Source: Curtobacterium sp. MCLR17_036 (lineage in GTDB: Bacteria > Actinomycetota > Actinomycetes > Actinomycetales > Microbacteriaceae). From it: a DNA stretch of 64,000 nucleotides. A program made the position numbers and the translations under genes. The notes beneath the pieces were generated by a model, which was given only the letters and a program-made list of their open reading frames with translations, ran no database searches and was not told the origin of the DNA. The DNA is taken from positions 1,550,001 to 1,614,000 of the forward strand of contig NZ_CP126269.1 in the NCBI RefSeq assembly GCF_003234445.2, written 5' to 3'. Positions 37,338-46,286 of this stretch are shown one piece after another; the stretch's first letter is position 1, and each line of letters begins with the position of its first letter.

Positions 37338-38453
37338 GTGGCAGACCACTACGACGTCCTCGGCGTCCAGCAGGACGCCTCCGATGCCGACATCAAGAAG
37401 GCCTACCGCCGCCTGGCGCGTGAGCTGCACCCGGACGTGAACCCGTCACCCGACGCCGCCGAGCGCTTCAAGGACGTGACGCACGCGTACGACGTGCTGA
37501 GCGACCCGGAGCAGCGGCGCCGGTACGACGCGGGCCCGCAGGGCGACAGCCCCTTCGGCGGCGGCGCCGGCGGGTTCAGTGACATCTTCGACGCCTTCTT
37601 CGGCGGCGGCGGTGGGGGCGGCGGCCGCGGCGGCGGACCCCGCAGCCGGGCCGAGCGCGGGCAGGACGCCCTGCTCCGCCTCGACGTCGACCTCGACGAG
37701 GTCGTCTTCGGCACCCACAAGGACGTCGAGGTCGACACGGCCGTGCTGTGCGAGACCTGCCACGGGTCCTGCTGCGCGCCGGGCACCAGCCCCCGCACGT
37801 GCGACATCTGCGGCGGCTCCGGGCACATCCAGCGCCAGGTCCGCTCGCTCCTCGGCAACGTCGTCACGAGCGCGCCCTGCGGCACCTGCCGCGGCTACGG
37901 CACGGTCATCCCGAGCCCCTGCCCGACGTGCCAGGGACAGGGTCGCGTCCGCGCCCGCCGCACGGTCCCGGTGGACATCCCCGCCGGCGTCGACTCCGGT
38001 CTGCGCCTGCAGATGCCGGGCCAGGGCGAGGTCGGCCCGGCCGGCGGTCCCGCCGGTGACCTCTACCTCGAGGTCCGCGTCCGGCACGACGACGTCTTCA
38101 GCCGCGACGGCGACGACCTGCTCGCCACGCTCGAGGTCGCGATGACCGACGCCGTGCTCGGCACGACGACGACCATCGACGGCCTGGACGGTCCGGTCGA
38201 GCTCGAGATCCGACCGGGTGTGCAGAGCGCCGACGTCCTGGTCATCAAGGACCGCGGCATCACGAAGCTCCGGGGCAGCGGCCGCGGCGACCTCCGGGTC
38301 GGCGTGCAGGTCGTGACCCCGACCAAGCTGTCGCACAAGGAACGGCAGCTCGTCGAGCAGCTCGCGAAGTCGCACAAGGCGTCGGCGCCGCAGCTCGCCC
38401 GGTTCCAGCAGGGCATGTTCGGCAAGCTCCGCGACCGGTTCTTCAACCACTGA
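37338..38453 (+). CDS. dnaJ: Chaperone protein DnaJ
   Basis: 371 residues. J domain (1-70) with the HPD motif in RELHPDVNPS, a Gly/Phe-rich linker (about 75-110), and four zinc-binding CxxCxGxG-type repeats (CETCHGSC, CDICGGSG, CGTCRGYG, CPTCQGQG), then the substrate-binding C-terminal domains. The first repeat ends in Cys instead of the usual Gly. This is the DnaJ paralogue linked to hrcA (DnaJ2). Its stop overlaps the rsmE ATG by one base. Confidence 0.96.
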   Translation: MADHYDVLGVQQDASDADIKKAYRRLARELHPDVNPSPDAAERFKDVTHAYDVLSDPEQRRRYDAGPQGDSPFGGGAGGFSDIFDAFFGGGGGGGGRGGGPRSRAERGQDALLRLDVDLDEVVFGTHKDVEVDTAVLCETCHGSCCAPGTSPRTCDICGGSGHIQRQVRSLLGNVVTSAPCGTCRGYGTVIPSPCPTCQGQGRVRARRTVPVDIPAGVDSGLRLQMPGQGEVGPAGGPAGDLYLEVRVRHDDVFSRDGDDLLATLEVAMTDAVLGTTTTIDGLDGPVELEIRPGVQSADVLVIKDRGITKLRGSGRGDLRVGVQVVTPTKLSHKERQLVEQLAKSHKASAPQLARFQQGMFGKLRDRFFNH

Positions 38454-39190
38454 TGGCGTCGCTCTACCTGGTCGAGACGCTCGACGGTGTCGCCGCCGGG
38501 GACCAGGTGTCCCTCGACGGGGCCGAGGGCCGGCACGCCGTGTCGGTGGCCCGCGTCCGCGTCGGTGAGGCCCTGCGCCTCGGCGACGGGCGGGGCACGG
38601 TGGTGACGGGTGCGGTCGAGTCGGTCGGGCGCGACGCGCTGGTGCTGTCCGTGGCGACGGTCGCCGTCGAGCCGGCACCGCGCCCGTCCCTGACGCTCGT
38701 GCAGGCACTGGCGAAGGGCGGGCGCGACGAGATGGCGGTGCAGGCCGCGACGGAGATCGGCGTCGACCGGGTCGTGCCGTGGTCGGCGGCCCGCAGCGTC
38801 TCCCGCTGGGAGGGCGCCAAGGTCGAGAAGGGCCGGGCCCGCTGGGCCGCGATTGCGCAGGAGGCCTCGAAGCAGGCGATCCGGTCGCGGGTCCCCGTCG
38901 TCGAGGACCCGGTGACGACCGCGCAGCTGGCGGGCTCGATCGGCACCGGCCGGGCGGTGCTCGTGCTCGACCCGGTCGGCGACGTCCGTCTCGCCGGGTG
39001 GGAACTGCCGGACGACGTCGACGAGATCGTGCTCGTCGTCGGCCCCGAAGGGGGCATCGACGGTGCCGAGTTCGACCGGCTCGAGGCCGCCGGCGCGGTG
39101 CGGGTGCGGCTCGGCGACACCGTGCTCCGGACGTCGACCGCGGGTCCCGCGGCCCTCGCCGTCCTGCAGGCCCGGCTCGGCCGCTGGTGA
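38453..39190 (+). CDS. rsmE: 16S rRNA (uracil1498-N3)-methyltransferase
   Basis: 245 residues. RsmE methylates U1498 of 16S rRNA. An N-terminal PUA-like domain (about 1-70) is followed by a SPOUT methyltransferase fold with the knot segments LVVGPEGGIDGAEFDRL (near 190) and LGDTVLRTSTAGPAAL (near 220). ATG at 38453 shares its A with the dnaJ stop codon, so translation is coupled. Follows dnaJ as in most actinobacteria. Confidence 0.95.
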   Translation: MASLYLVETLDGVAAGDQVSLDGAEGRHAVSVARVRVGEALRLGDGRGTVVTGAVESVGRDALVLSVATVAVEPAPRPSLTLVQALAKGGRDEMAVQAATEIGVDRVVPWSAARSVSRWEGAKVEKGRARWAAIAQEASKQAIRSRVPVVEDPVTTAQLAGSIGTGRAVLVLDPVGDVRLAGWELPDDVDEIVLVVGPEGGIDGAEFDRLEAAGAVRVRLGDTVLRTSTAGPAALAVLQARLGRW

Positions 39191-39230
39191 GGGAAGACCC
39201 GAGGTCAGCCGTGCGTCCTACGATGGAGTC

Positions 39231-39584
39231 ATGAGCACCAGCACGCCCAGCGTCTTCTCGAAGATCATCGCGCGCGAGATCCCGGCGACCGTCGTCGCCG
39301 AGGACGACCGCGTGATCGCGATCGAGGACATCGCGCCGAAGGCCCCCGTCCACGTGCTCGTCGTCCCCAAGACCGAGCAGTACGCGAACGTCGCCGAACT
39401 CGCCGCCGGCGACCCCGACCTCCTCGCCCACGTGGTCGCCACCGCGCAGCGCATCGCCGACGAGCGCGCCGACGGCCAGTTCCGACTCGTCTTCAACACC
39501 GGCGAAGCCGCCGGTCAGACCGTGTTCCACGTGCACGCGCACGTACTCGCAGGTGAACTGCAGGAAGGCACCCTTGCCAGCTGA
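39231..39584 (+). CDS. HIT (histidine triad) domain protein
   Basis: 117 residues with the histidine triad HVHAHVLAGE near the C-terminus and the N-terminal FSKIIAREIPATVVAEDD. Such proteins hydrolyse nucleoside phosphoramidates or related nucleotides. TACGAT (39219-39224) lies 6 bases before the ATG, so the HIT-phoH-ybeY-corC-era group probably has its own leaderless promoter. The last codons overlap the phoH start. Confidence 0.93.
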   Translation: MSTSTPSVFSKIIAREIPATVVAEDDRVIAIEDIAPKAPVHVLVVPKTEQYANVAELAAGDPDLLAHVVATAQRIADERADGQFRLVFNTGEAAGQTVFHVHAHVLAGELQEGTLAS

Positions 39585-40716
39585 CGAAGTCGCACAGCCC
39601 ACCCCCGCCGTCGAAGCGGACGTCTCCGACGCCCTGCAGGTCGACGGCATCGCCATGGTCCAGCTGCTCGGCCCACAGGACCGGCTCCTGAAGACCGTCG
39701 AACGCCAGTACCCGGACGTGCGGGTGGTGGTGCGTGGCAACGAGGTCACGCTCACCGGTCCCGAGCGCGCGGTCGCCCGCGCCCGGGCCCTCGTCGACGA
39801 GCTCGTCGGCATGGTCCGCCGCGGGCAGGACATCGGTCCGGCCGACATCCCGACCTCCGCGCGCATCCTCGACGACGACCGCAAGCCGTCCGACACCTTC
39901 GGCACGCCGATCGTGTCGAGCCGCGGCAAGTCCGTCCGCCCGAAGACGGACGGGCAGCGCGCCTACGTCGACGCGATCGACGAGCACACCATCACCTTCG
40001 GCATCGGGCCGGCCGGTACCGGCAAGACCTACCTGGCGATGGCGAAGGCCGTGCAGGCGCTCCAGCGGCGCGAGGTCACCCGGATCATCCTCACGCGTCC
40101 CGCGGTCGAGGCCGGTGAACGGCTCGGCTTCCTGCCCGGCACGCTCACCGACAAGATCGACCCGTACCTCCGGCCGCTCTACGACGCCCTCAACGAGATG
40201 ATGGACCCGGAGCTCGTGCCGAAGCTGCTCGCGGCGGGCACGGTCGAGGTCGCCCCGCTCGCGTACATGCGTGGGCGCACGCTGAACGACTCGTTCGTCG
40301 TCCTCGACGAGGCGCAGAACACCACGCCCGAGCAGATGAAGATGTTCCTGACGCGGCTCGGGTTCGGCTCGAAGATGGTCGTCACGGGCGACATCACCCA
40401 GGTCGACCTGCCCGGCAACGTCTCCGGCCTGCGGCTCGTCACCCGGATCCTCGAGTCGGTGGAGGACATCCACTTCGCCCGTCTCGGCAGCGAGGACGTC
40501 GTCCGCCACACACTGGTCGGCCGGATCGTCGACGCCTACACCGTCTACGACGAGGAACGCCTCGCCGAGCAGGCCGGGCACCGCCCCGGCGGCCGCGGCA
40601 CCGCCCCCACGGGCAACCCCGACGGGGCGAACCGCGCCGAACGCCGCGGCCGGCCCCCGCAGGACCGCCAGCGGTCCCCGTACCCCCAGAACGACGCCAG
40701 AGGAGACAACCGGTGA
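39574..40716 (+). CDS. PhoH-like ATPase
   Basis: 380 residues. An N-terminal KH-like region (about 25-85) precedes a PhoH ATPase domain with Walker [13 protein letters not shown] (near 147) and Walker [18 protein letters not shown] (near 245). PhoH proteins next to ybeY are thought to act in RNA metabolism. The TTG at 39574 is chosen because AGGAAGG (39562-39568) stands 5 bases before it; a GTG at 39553 has no site. It overlaps the HIT gene by 11 bases. The C-terminal 50 residues are charged, Arg/Pro-rich and probably disordered. Confidence 0.9.
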   Translation: MPADEVAQPTPAVEADVSDALQVDGIAMVQLLGPQDRLLKTVERQYPDVRVVVRGNEVTLTGPERAVARARALVDELVGMVRRGQDIGPADIPTSARILDDDRKPSDTFGTPIVSSRGKSVRPKTDGQRAYVDAIDEHTITFGIGPAGTGKTYLAMAKAVQALQRREVTRIILTRPAVEAGERLGFLPGTLTDKIDPYLRPLYDALNEMMDPELVPKLLAAGTVEVAPLAYMRGRTLNDSFVVLDEAQNTTPEQMKMFLTRLGFGSKMVVTGDITQVDLPGNVSGLRLVTRILESVEDIHFARLGSEDVVRHTLVGRIVDAYTVYDEERLAEQAGHRPGGRGTAPTGNPDGANRAERRGRPPQDRQRSPYPQNDARGDNR

Positions 40717-41174
40717 GCATCGAGCTCAACAACGAGTCCGGGGTCCAGGTGGACGAGGCCGCGATCCAGCGCCTCGCCGCCTTCGCCCTGGACGCGCTGC
40801 ACGTCCACGCCGACGCGGAGCTCGCCGTCGTGCTGGTCGACGAGGGCGCGATGGAGCAGCTCCATGTGCGGTGGATGGACGAGCCCGGCCCGACCGACGT
40901 CCTGAGCTTCCCGATGGACGAGCTCCGACCGGGCACCGAGGACGACCCGACCCCGGCCGGGCTGCTCGGCGACATCGTGCTCTGCCCGCAGGTCGCCGAG
41001 GAGCAGGCGAAGACCGCCGGCCACTCGACGACCGACGAGATGCTGCTGCTCACCTGCCACGGGATCCTGCACCTGCTCGGCTTCGATCACGCCGAGCCGG
41101 ACGAGAAAGCCGAGATGTTCGGCCTGCAGGGCGAGATCCTCACCGCCTACGCCGCGCAGCAGCGGGGGCGGTGA
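40713..41174 (+). CDS. ybeY: Endoribonuclease YbeY (rRNA maturation factor)
   Basis: 153 residues. The metal site [11 protein letters not shown] (HxxxHxxxxxH, near residue 115) is intact, as is the segment [16 protein letters not shown]. YbeY acts in 16S rRNA 3' end maturation and ribosome quality control. The GTG start overlaps the phoH stop by 4 bases (GTGA). Confidence 0.96.
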   Translation: MSIELNNESGVQVDEAAIQRLAAFALDALHVHADAELAVVLVDEGAMEQLHVRWMDEPGPTDVLSFPMDELRPGTEDDPTPAGLLGDIVLCPQVAEEQAKTAGHSTTDEMLLLTCHGILHLLGFDHAEPDEKAEMFGLQGEILTAYAAQQRGR

Positions 41175-41177
41175 CCG

Positions 41178-42500
41178 GTGCTCGTCGTCGCCGGTCTCCT
41201 CGCGGTGGCCCTGGTGCTCGTCGTCCTCGGCGGGCTGCTGGCCGCGAGCGACGCCGCCCTGTCGGTGGTGTCGCGTGCCGACCTCGACGAGATCGCCCGC
41301 GGCAACAAGCGCCGTCGGGCTCTCGAGGCGATCGCCGACGACGTCGGCGCGCACGTCAACGCGCTGAACTTCTTCCGGGTCCTGGCCGAGACCGCGGCGG
41401 CGGTCCTCGTCACGATCGCGCTCGTCCGGGCCTTCGACAGCTGGTGGGTGGCCCTCGTGCTCTCCGCCGTCGTGATGACCGCGGTGTCCTTCGTGCTCGT
41501 CGGGTCGAGCCCGCGCAGCGTCGGCCGCGCGCACGCCGAGGCCCTGCTCGGCACGACCGGCGGCCTCGTCCGGGCCGTCCGCATCGTGCTCGGTCCGCTC
41601 GCGGGGCTGCTCGTCCGCATCGGTGACCGCGTGACGCCCGGCCGTGGCCGCAGCGCCTCGACGGTCTCGAGCGAGGAACAGCTGCTCTCCCTGGTCGACG
41701 AGGCCACCGAGAGCAACGTGCTCGAGGACGAGGACCGCGAACTCATCCACTCGGTGTTCGAGTTCAGCGACACCCTGGTGCGCGAGGTCATGGTGCCCCG
41801 CACCGACATGACCACCGTCGACGGCGCCGATACCCTCGCCGCGGGCATGGAGCAGTTCCTGGCCGCCGGGGTGTCCCGGATGCCGGTGACGGGCAAGGAC
41901 AGCGACGACGTGCTCGGCGTGCTGTACCTGCGCGACGTGTCGCGGGCGCTGTACGAGCGCCCCGGTTCCGGCGCCGAGCCGGTGACGGCCCTGCTGCGAC
42001 CCGCCGAGTTCGTGCCGGAGTCCAAGCCGGCCGACGACACCCTGCGGCACATGCAGGTCGCGAAGAACCACCTGGTCCTGGTGGTCGACGAGTACGGCGG
42101 GGTCGCCGGCCTGGTCACCATGGAGGACCTCATCGAGGAACTCGTCGGCGACATCTCGGACGAGTACGACCGCACCGTGGTCGACCGCACCGAGGTCGAG
42201 CCCGGCGTCTGGCGCATCGCCGCCCGGCTGCCGATCGACGACCTCGGCGACCTGTTCGGCATCGAGCTCGACGACGACGACGTCGACACCGCCGGCGGCC
42301 TGCTCACGAAGGAGCTCGGGCACCTGCCGTCGGCCGGCGACACCGTGACCGTCTCCGGCGTCGTCCTGACCGCCGACCGCGTCGAGGGCAAGCGCCGACA
42401 CCTGATCACCGTGCTCGCCGAGCGGACCGACGCCCTGGCCGGCGCCGAGGACGCCTTCGAGGACGCCGCACACTCCACGACGGGAACCCCGCACGCATGA
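41178..42500 (+). CDS. CorC/HlyC family membrane protein (CNNM-like)
   Basis: 440 residues. An N-terminal CNNM membrane domain with about three helices (2-24, about 68-105) is followed by two CBS domains (about 205-325; MVPRTDMTTVDG, LVLVVDEYGGVAGLVTMEDL) and a CorC/HlyC domain at the C-terminus (about 345-425). Members take part in magnesium and cobalt handling. It starts with GTG 3 bases after ybeY and overlaps era by 4 bases. Conserved place between ybeY and era in many bacteria. Confidence 0.92.
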   Translation: MLVVAGLLAVALVLVVLGGLLAASDAALSVVSRADLDEIARGNKRRRALEAIADDVGAHVNALNFFRVLAETAAAVLVTIALVRAFDSWWVALVLSAVVMTAVSFVLVGSSPRSVGRAHAEALLGTTGGLVRAVRIVLGPLAGLLVRIGDRVTPGRGRSASTVSSEEQLLSLVDEATESNVLEDEDRELIHSVFEFSDTLVREVMVPRTDMTTVDGADTLAAGMEQFLAAGVSRMPVTGKDSDDVLGVLYLRDVSRALYERPGSGAEPVTALLRPAEFVPESKPADDTLRHMQVAKNHLVLVVDEYGGVAGLVTMEDLIEELVGDISDEYDRTVVDRTEVEPGVWRIAARLPIDDLGDLFGIELDDDDVDTAGGLLTKELGHLPSAGDTVTVSGVVLTADRVEGKRRHLITVLAERTDALAGAEDAFEDAAHSTTGTPHA

Positions 42501-43438
42501 GCGACACCGAGTCCACCACCGAGGACGGCCCGGCACGTCCGTACCGCGCCGGCTTCGTCTCCTTCGTCGGCCGCCCGAACGTCGGCAAGTCCACGCTGAC
42601 CAACGCCCTGGTCGGCGAGAAGGTCGCGATCACCTCGTCGAAGCCGCAGACCACCCGGCGCGCGATCCGGGGCATCGTGCACCGGCCCGACGGCCAGGTC
42701 ATCATCGTCGACACCCCCGGTGTGCACCGCCCGCGCACGCTGCTCGGCGAGCGGCTCAACGACCTCGTGCAGTCCACGCTCGGCGACGTCGACGTGATCG
42801 GCTTCTGCGTCCCCGCGAACGAGCCGATCGGCCCGGGCGACCGGTTCATCAACGACACCCTCGACCAGTACCCGCGCGCCAAGAAGATCGCGATCGTGAC
42901 GAAGATCGACCGCACGGCGAAGGACCGCGTCGGCGAGCAGCTGCTCGCCGTCTCGAAGCTGCGCGACTGGGACGCGATCATCCCGACGTCGGGCACGAAG
43001 GGCCTGCAGCTCGAGGACCTCCTCGGCGAGATCACCTCGTTGCTGCCCGAGTCGCCGCAGCTGTACGACTCGTCGGCCGTGACCGAGGAGACCGACGAGG
43101 AGCGCATCGGCGAGCTCATCCGCGAGGCCGCGCTCGAGGGCGTCCGCGACGAACTCCCGCACTCGCTCGCCGTCGTCATCGAGGACGTCGTCGAACCCGA
43201 CGACGAGGACGACCCGGACGGTCCGCTGCGCATCTTCGCGAACCTGTTCGTCGAGCGGGACAGCCAGAAGGCGATCGTCATCGGTCGGAAGGGTGAACGC
43301 CTGAAGGACGTCGGCACGCGTGCGCGGGTCGAGATCGAGTCGCTGCTCGGCGGCCGGCACGTGTTCCTCAACATCCGGGTGAAGGTGGCCAAGGAGTGGC
43401 AGCGTGACCCGAAGCAGCTCGGACGCCTCGGCTTCTGA
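42497..43438 (+). CDS. era: GTPase Era
   Basis: 313 residues. G1 is GRPNVGKSTL (near residue 21), G3 DTPGVHRPR, G4 TKIDRT (near 136). The C-terminal KH domain contains VIGRKGERLKDVGTRAR. Era binds the 3' end of 16S rRNA and supports small-subunit assembly, together with the adjacent YbeY. ATG at 42497 overlaps the corC stop. Its stop falls 65 bases before the chosen start of the histidine kinase gene. Confidence 0.97.
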   Translation: MSDTESTTEDGPARPYRAGFVSFVGRPNVGKSTLTNALVGEKVAITSSKPQTTRRAIRGIVHRPDGQVIIVDTPGVHRPRTLLGERLNDLVQSTLGDVDVIGFCVPANEPIGPGDRFINDTLDQYPRAKKIAIVTKIDRTAKDRVGEQLLAVSKLRDWDAIIPTSGTKGLQLEDLLGEITSLLPESPQLYDSSAVTEETDEERIGELIREAALEGVRDELPHSLAVVIEDVVEPDDEDDPDGPLRIFANLFVERDSQKAIVIGRKGERLKDVGTRARVEIESLLGGRHVFLNIRVKVAKEWQRDPKQLGRLGF

Positions 43439-43502
43439 CGGCCCCGAGCGGGTCATCCCCGCGACGGACGCCGCGGCGGGGCGGGCACCGTACCGTGGAC
43501 GG

Positions 43503-44741
43503 GTGTTCCGCCCGATGCTCCGTTCGCAGGTCCTGACCGACGCGGTGGTGGCCGTCGTCCTCGGCGGGCTCGTGCTGCTCCTGTCCGGGCAGGTCGCCGA
43601 CGGACCGCTCACCGTCGTCACGGTGGTCGGCATGACCGCGGCGCTCGCCCTGCGGCGACTCGCGCCGGGGCTGGCGCTCAGCATCGCGTGGGTCGTCGCG
43701 GTGTTCGAGATGGTCACCCGGCAGAACCCGGACGTGTCGAACGTCTTCATCGCCGGGGTGATGTACGCGACGAGCGCCTACGGCAGTGCGCGCGTGCGGA
43801 TCGCCGGGCTCGTGTCGGCGATCGGCGGATCGGTGACCGCCGCGCTGTACATCGGGATCGGCGACTACCAGCAGCGGCTCGGCATCGAGACGGCGACGAC
43901 GCCGCTCGAGGAGTCGCTCCGCGTGACCGGCTCGTACTTCGCCGTCGTCCTGGTCCTGCTGCTGCTGCCGTGGCTCGCGGGTCTGGTCGTGCGGTCCCGC
44001 CGGGTGGAGAGCCTGAGCCGCGAGGCCCAACTGCTCGCGGAGCGCGACGCCGCGCGTGCCGACCGCGCCGTCGCCGTCGAGCAGGAGCGCGTCCGCATCG
44101 CCCGCGACATGCACGACATCGTGGCGCACTCGCTCGCCGTCGTGATCGCCCAGGCCGACGGTGCCCGGTACGCGCTGAAGGCCGACCCGGCGGTCGCCGA
44201 CACCGCCCTCGGCACGATCTCGACGACGGCGCGGCGGGCGCTCGGCGACGTGCGCGAGCTGCTCGGGGCCCTGCGGCACGAGCAGGGCACGGCGCCGACG
44301 CCGGAGATCGACGACATCGACCGGCTCGTCGGCGAGATGCGCGAGCTCGGGCTCGACGTGCGGGTCGACCGTGACGGCGACCCGTCCGGGCTGCCCACCT
44401 CGACGCAACTGGCGGTGTACCGGATCGTGCAGGAGAGCCTGACGAACGCCTACAAGCACGGCGAGCCCGGCAGCCCCGTCCACGCGTCGCTCACCTACCG
44501 CCCGGACACCGTCGAGATCGCCGTCGTGAACCGCCGTGCCGACGACGGCACCCGCGGTCCCGGCACCGGTCACGGGCTCGTCGGCATGCGCGAACGAGCC
44601 ACGATGACCGGCGGCACGATGACCGCCGGGGTCCGCGGCGACGACTTCGAGGTCGCCGTGCGCATGCCCGCAGTCCCCGCCAGCGGGCAGATGCCCCGCG
44701 GCCGCACCACCCCGACCGAGCAGGAGCGCACCGCACGATGA
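43503..44741 (+). CDS. Sensor histidine kinase (NarL/HisKA_3 type)
   Basis: 412 residues. The N-terminal sensor is about five membrane helices (10-30, 34-52, 58-78, 90-108, 140-162) with little outside the membrane. The HisKA_3 segment RIARDMHDIVAHSLAVVIAQ carries the phosphorylated His near residue 206. The ATPase domain follows with VQESLTNAYKHG and GTGHGLVGMRERA. The GTG at 43503 is chosen because TACCGT (43491-43496) lies 6 bases before it; a GTG at 43404 would overlap era by 35 bases. Its stop overlaps the regulator gene. Signal unknown; the short sensor resembles membrane-stress kinases. Confidence 0.9.
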   Translation: MFRPMLRSQVLTDAVVAVVLGGLVLLLSGQVADGPLTVVTVVGMTAALALRRLAPGLALSIAWVVAVFEMVTRQNPDVSNVFIAGVMYATSAYGSARVRIAGLVSAIGGSVTAALYIGIGDYQQRLGIETATTPLEESLRVTGSYFAVVLVLLLLPWLAGLVVRSRRVESLSREAQLLAERDAARADRAVAVEQERVRIARDMHDIVAHSLAVVIAQADGARYALKADPAVADTALGTISTTARRALGDVRELLGALRHEQGTAPTPEIDDIDRLVGEMRELGLDVRVDRDGDPSGLPTSTQLAVYRIVQESLTNAYKHGEPGSPVHASLTYRPDTVEIAVVNRRADDGTRGPGTGHGLVGMRERATMTGGTMTAGVRGDDFEVAVRMPAVPASGQMPRGRTTPTEQERTAR

Positions 44742-45427
44742 CCACCACCCCGCCGTCCGAGCAGCGGATCCGCGTCGCCCTCGTCGACGACCAGTCGCTC
44801 TTCCGCACCGGCATCCGGATGCTCATCGACTCGCAGCCCGACCTGCAGTTCGTCGGCGAGGCCGGCGACGGTGCCGAGGGCGTCGAGCTCGTCCGTCGCA
44901 CCCGGCCCGACGTCGTGCTCATGGACGTCCGGATGCCCGTCATGGACGGCATCACGGCGACCGGACGGATCGTGGAGCAGTCCGGCACCGACGGGGCGAA
45001 GGTCCTCGTGCTCACGACGTTCGACTTCGACGAGGCCGCCGCCAAGGCCATCCGCGCCGGGGCGAGCGGCTTCGTGCTCAAGGACGCCGACCCGGAGTTC
45101 CTGCTCGCCGCCGTCCGCACCGTGCACGCCGGCACCGCGGTGTTCGCGGCCTCGGCGACGCGTGAGCTGCTGCGGCGGTACGACGACTCGGTCGAGCGGG
45201 CCGCCGCCGTGCCCCCCGCCTTCGCGGAGCTCACCCCCCGCGAGCGCGAGATCTTCGACCTGGCCGCGCGCGGCTTCAGCAACAGCGAGATCGCCCAGCA
45301 CGAGTACGTCAGCGAGGCGACCGTGAAGACCCACATCTCGCGGGTCCTCACGAAGCTCGGGCTGCGGGACCGGGTGCGGCTCGTCGTCTTCGCGCACGAG
45401 CACGGGCTGGTCGCGAAGAACGACTGA
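44738..45427 (+). CDS. LuxR/NarL family response regulator
   Basis: 229 residues. Receiver domain with acidic pair DDQ (about 17-18), phosphorylated Asp in VVLMDVRMPVMDG (near 62), and Lys in VLKDADPEF. The C-terminal LuxR helix-turn-helix is LTPREREIFDLAARGFSNSE (about 165-184). Coupled to the kinase by a 4-base overlap. The ABC ATPase/permease pair that follows is a likely target, by analogy with other such gene clusters, but no binding site is proven. Confidence 0.93.
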   Translation: MTTTPPSEQRIRVALVDDQSLFRTGIRMLIDSQPDLQFVGEAGDGAEGVELVRRTRPDVVLMDVRMPVMDGITATGRIVEQSGTDGAKVLVLTTFDFDEAAAKAIRAGASGFVLKDADPEFLLAAVRTVHAGTAVFAASATRELLRRYDDSVERAAAVPPAFAELTPREREIFDLAARGFSNSEIAQHEYVSEATVKTHISRVLTKLGLRDRVRLVVFAHEHGLVAKND

Positions 45428-45428
45428 C

Positions 45429-45450
45429 GGGTCATCCGCTCGGATGACCC
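45429..45450 (+). terminator. Terminator after the two-component genes
   Basis: A 9-bp perfect stem GGGTCATCC (45429-45437) with 45442-45450 and a 4-base loop, starting 2 bases after the response regulator stop. Confidence 0.7.
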
Positions 45451-45495
45451 CTGCACAGGCAGGGGAGCCGAGCGGACGATCCACAGGAGCCGCCC

Positions 45496-45530
45496 GACGG
45501 ACGCGGGGCGGGCCTCCCGACCGTCATCGT
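45496..45530 (+). promoter_or_regulatory. Promoter of the ABC/FtsX pair with shared 25-bp element
   Basis: The element at 45496-45520 matches that upstream of leuS at about 21 of 25 positions. Four bases later CATCGT (45525-45530) ends 6 bases before the ATG at 45537. The whole arrangement of element, 4-base gap, -10 and leaderless start matches leuS. Confidence 0.5.
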
Positions 45531-45536
45531 TGACGC

Positions 45537-46286
45537 ATGACCAGCCACGAACCGATCATCCGACTCGACCACGTTTCCAAGCACTACGGCGACGCCTCGC
45601 GTCGCGTGACGGCGCTCGACGACGTCAGCGTGGACATCGGCGCGGGGGAGTTCACCGCGGTGATGGGGCCGTCCGGTTCCGGCAAGTCGACGCTCATGCA
45701 CGTCGCGGCCGGGCTCGACGCCGTCTCGTCCGGCCGCATCCGGATCGACGGGGTCGACATCACCGGTCTCGGCGACAAGGACCTCACCGAACTCCGTCGG
45801 CGCCGACTCGGCTTCGTGTTCCAGTCGTTCAACCTCGTGCCGACGCTCGACGTCAGCGAGAACATCCGGCTGCCGTTCCTGCTCGGCGGCCACAAGCCCT
45901 CGGCGGACGAGACCGCGTGGATCGACCGCCTGGTCGACATGCTCGGCCTCGGCAACCGCCTGTCGCACCGGCCGCACCAGCTGTCGGGCGGTCAGCAGCA
46001 GCGCGTCGCCATCGCCCGGGCCCTCGCCTCGCGGCCCGCGGTCGTCGTCGCGGACGAACCGACGGGTGCCCTCGACTCCCGCACCGGGCGGGACGTGCTC
46101 GCGATCCTGCGCGGTGCCGTGCAGGAGTGGGGCCAGAGCGTCGTCATGGTGACCCACGACCCGGTCGCCGCCGCCAACGCCGACCGCATCCTGTTCCTGG
46201 CGGACGGCCGCATCGTCGCGGACCGCTCCGCGATGGACGCCGCCGCGATCTCCACCACGATGCTCGGGATGGAGGCCGCAGCGTGA
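45537..46286 (+). CDS. ABC transporter ATP-binding protein (LolD/MacB type)
   Basis: 249 residues. Walker [13 protein letters not shown] (near 44), signature LSGGQQQRVAIARAL (near 147), Walker B VVVADEPTGALDS (near 167). The group (LolD/DevA/BceA-like) works with FtsX-domain permeases. It overlaps the permease start by 4 bases. Located directly after a kinase/regulator pair, an arrangement common for antimicrobial-peptide or envelope-stress exporters. Confidence 0.92.
   Translation: MTSHEPIIRLDHVSKHYGDASRRVTALDDVSVDIGAGEFTAVMGPSGSGKSTLMHVAAGLDAVSSGRIRIDGVDITGLGDKDLTELRRRRLGFVFQSFNLVPTLDVSENIRLPFLLGGHKPSADETAWIDRLVDMLGLGNRLSHRPHQLSGGQQQRVAIARALASRPAVVVADEPTGALDSRTGRDVLAILRGAVQEWGQSVVMVTHDPVAAANADRILFLADGRIVADRSAMDAAAISTTMLGMEAAA

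Noticed and set aside
43404..43502. Upstream GTG start for the histidine kinase
   Set aside because: It overlaps era by 35 bases and adds a low-complexity N-terminus; the GTG at 43503 has a well-placed -10 box.
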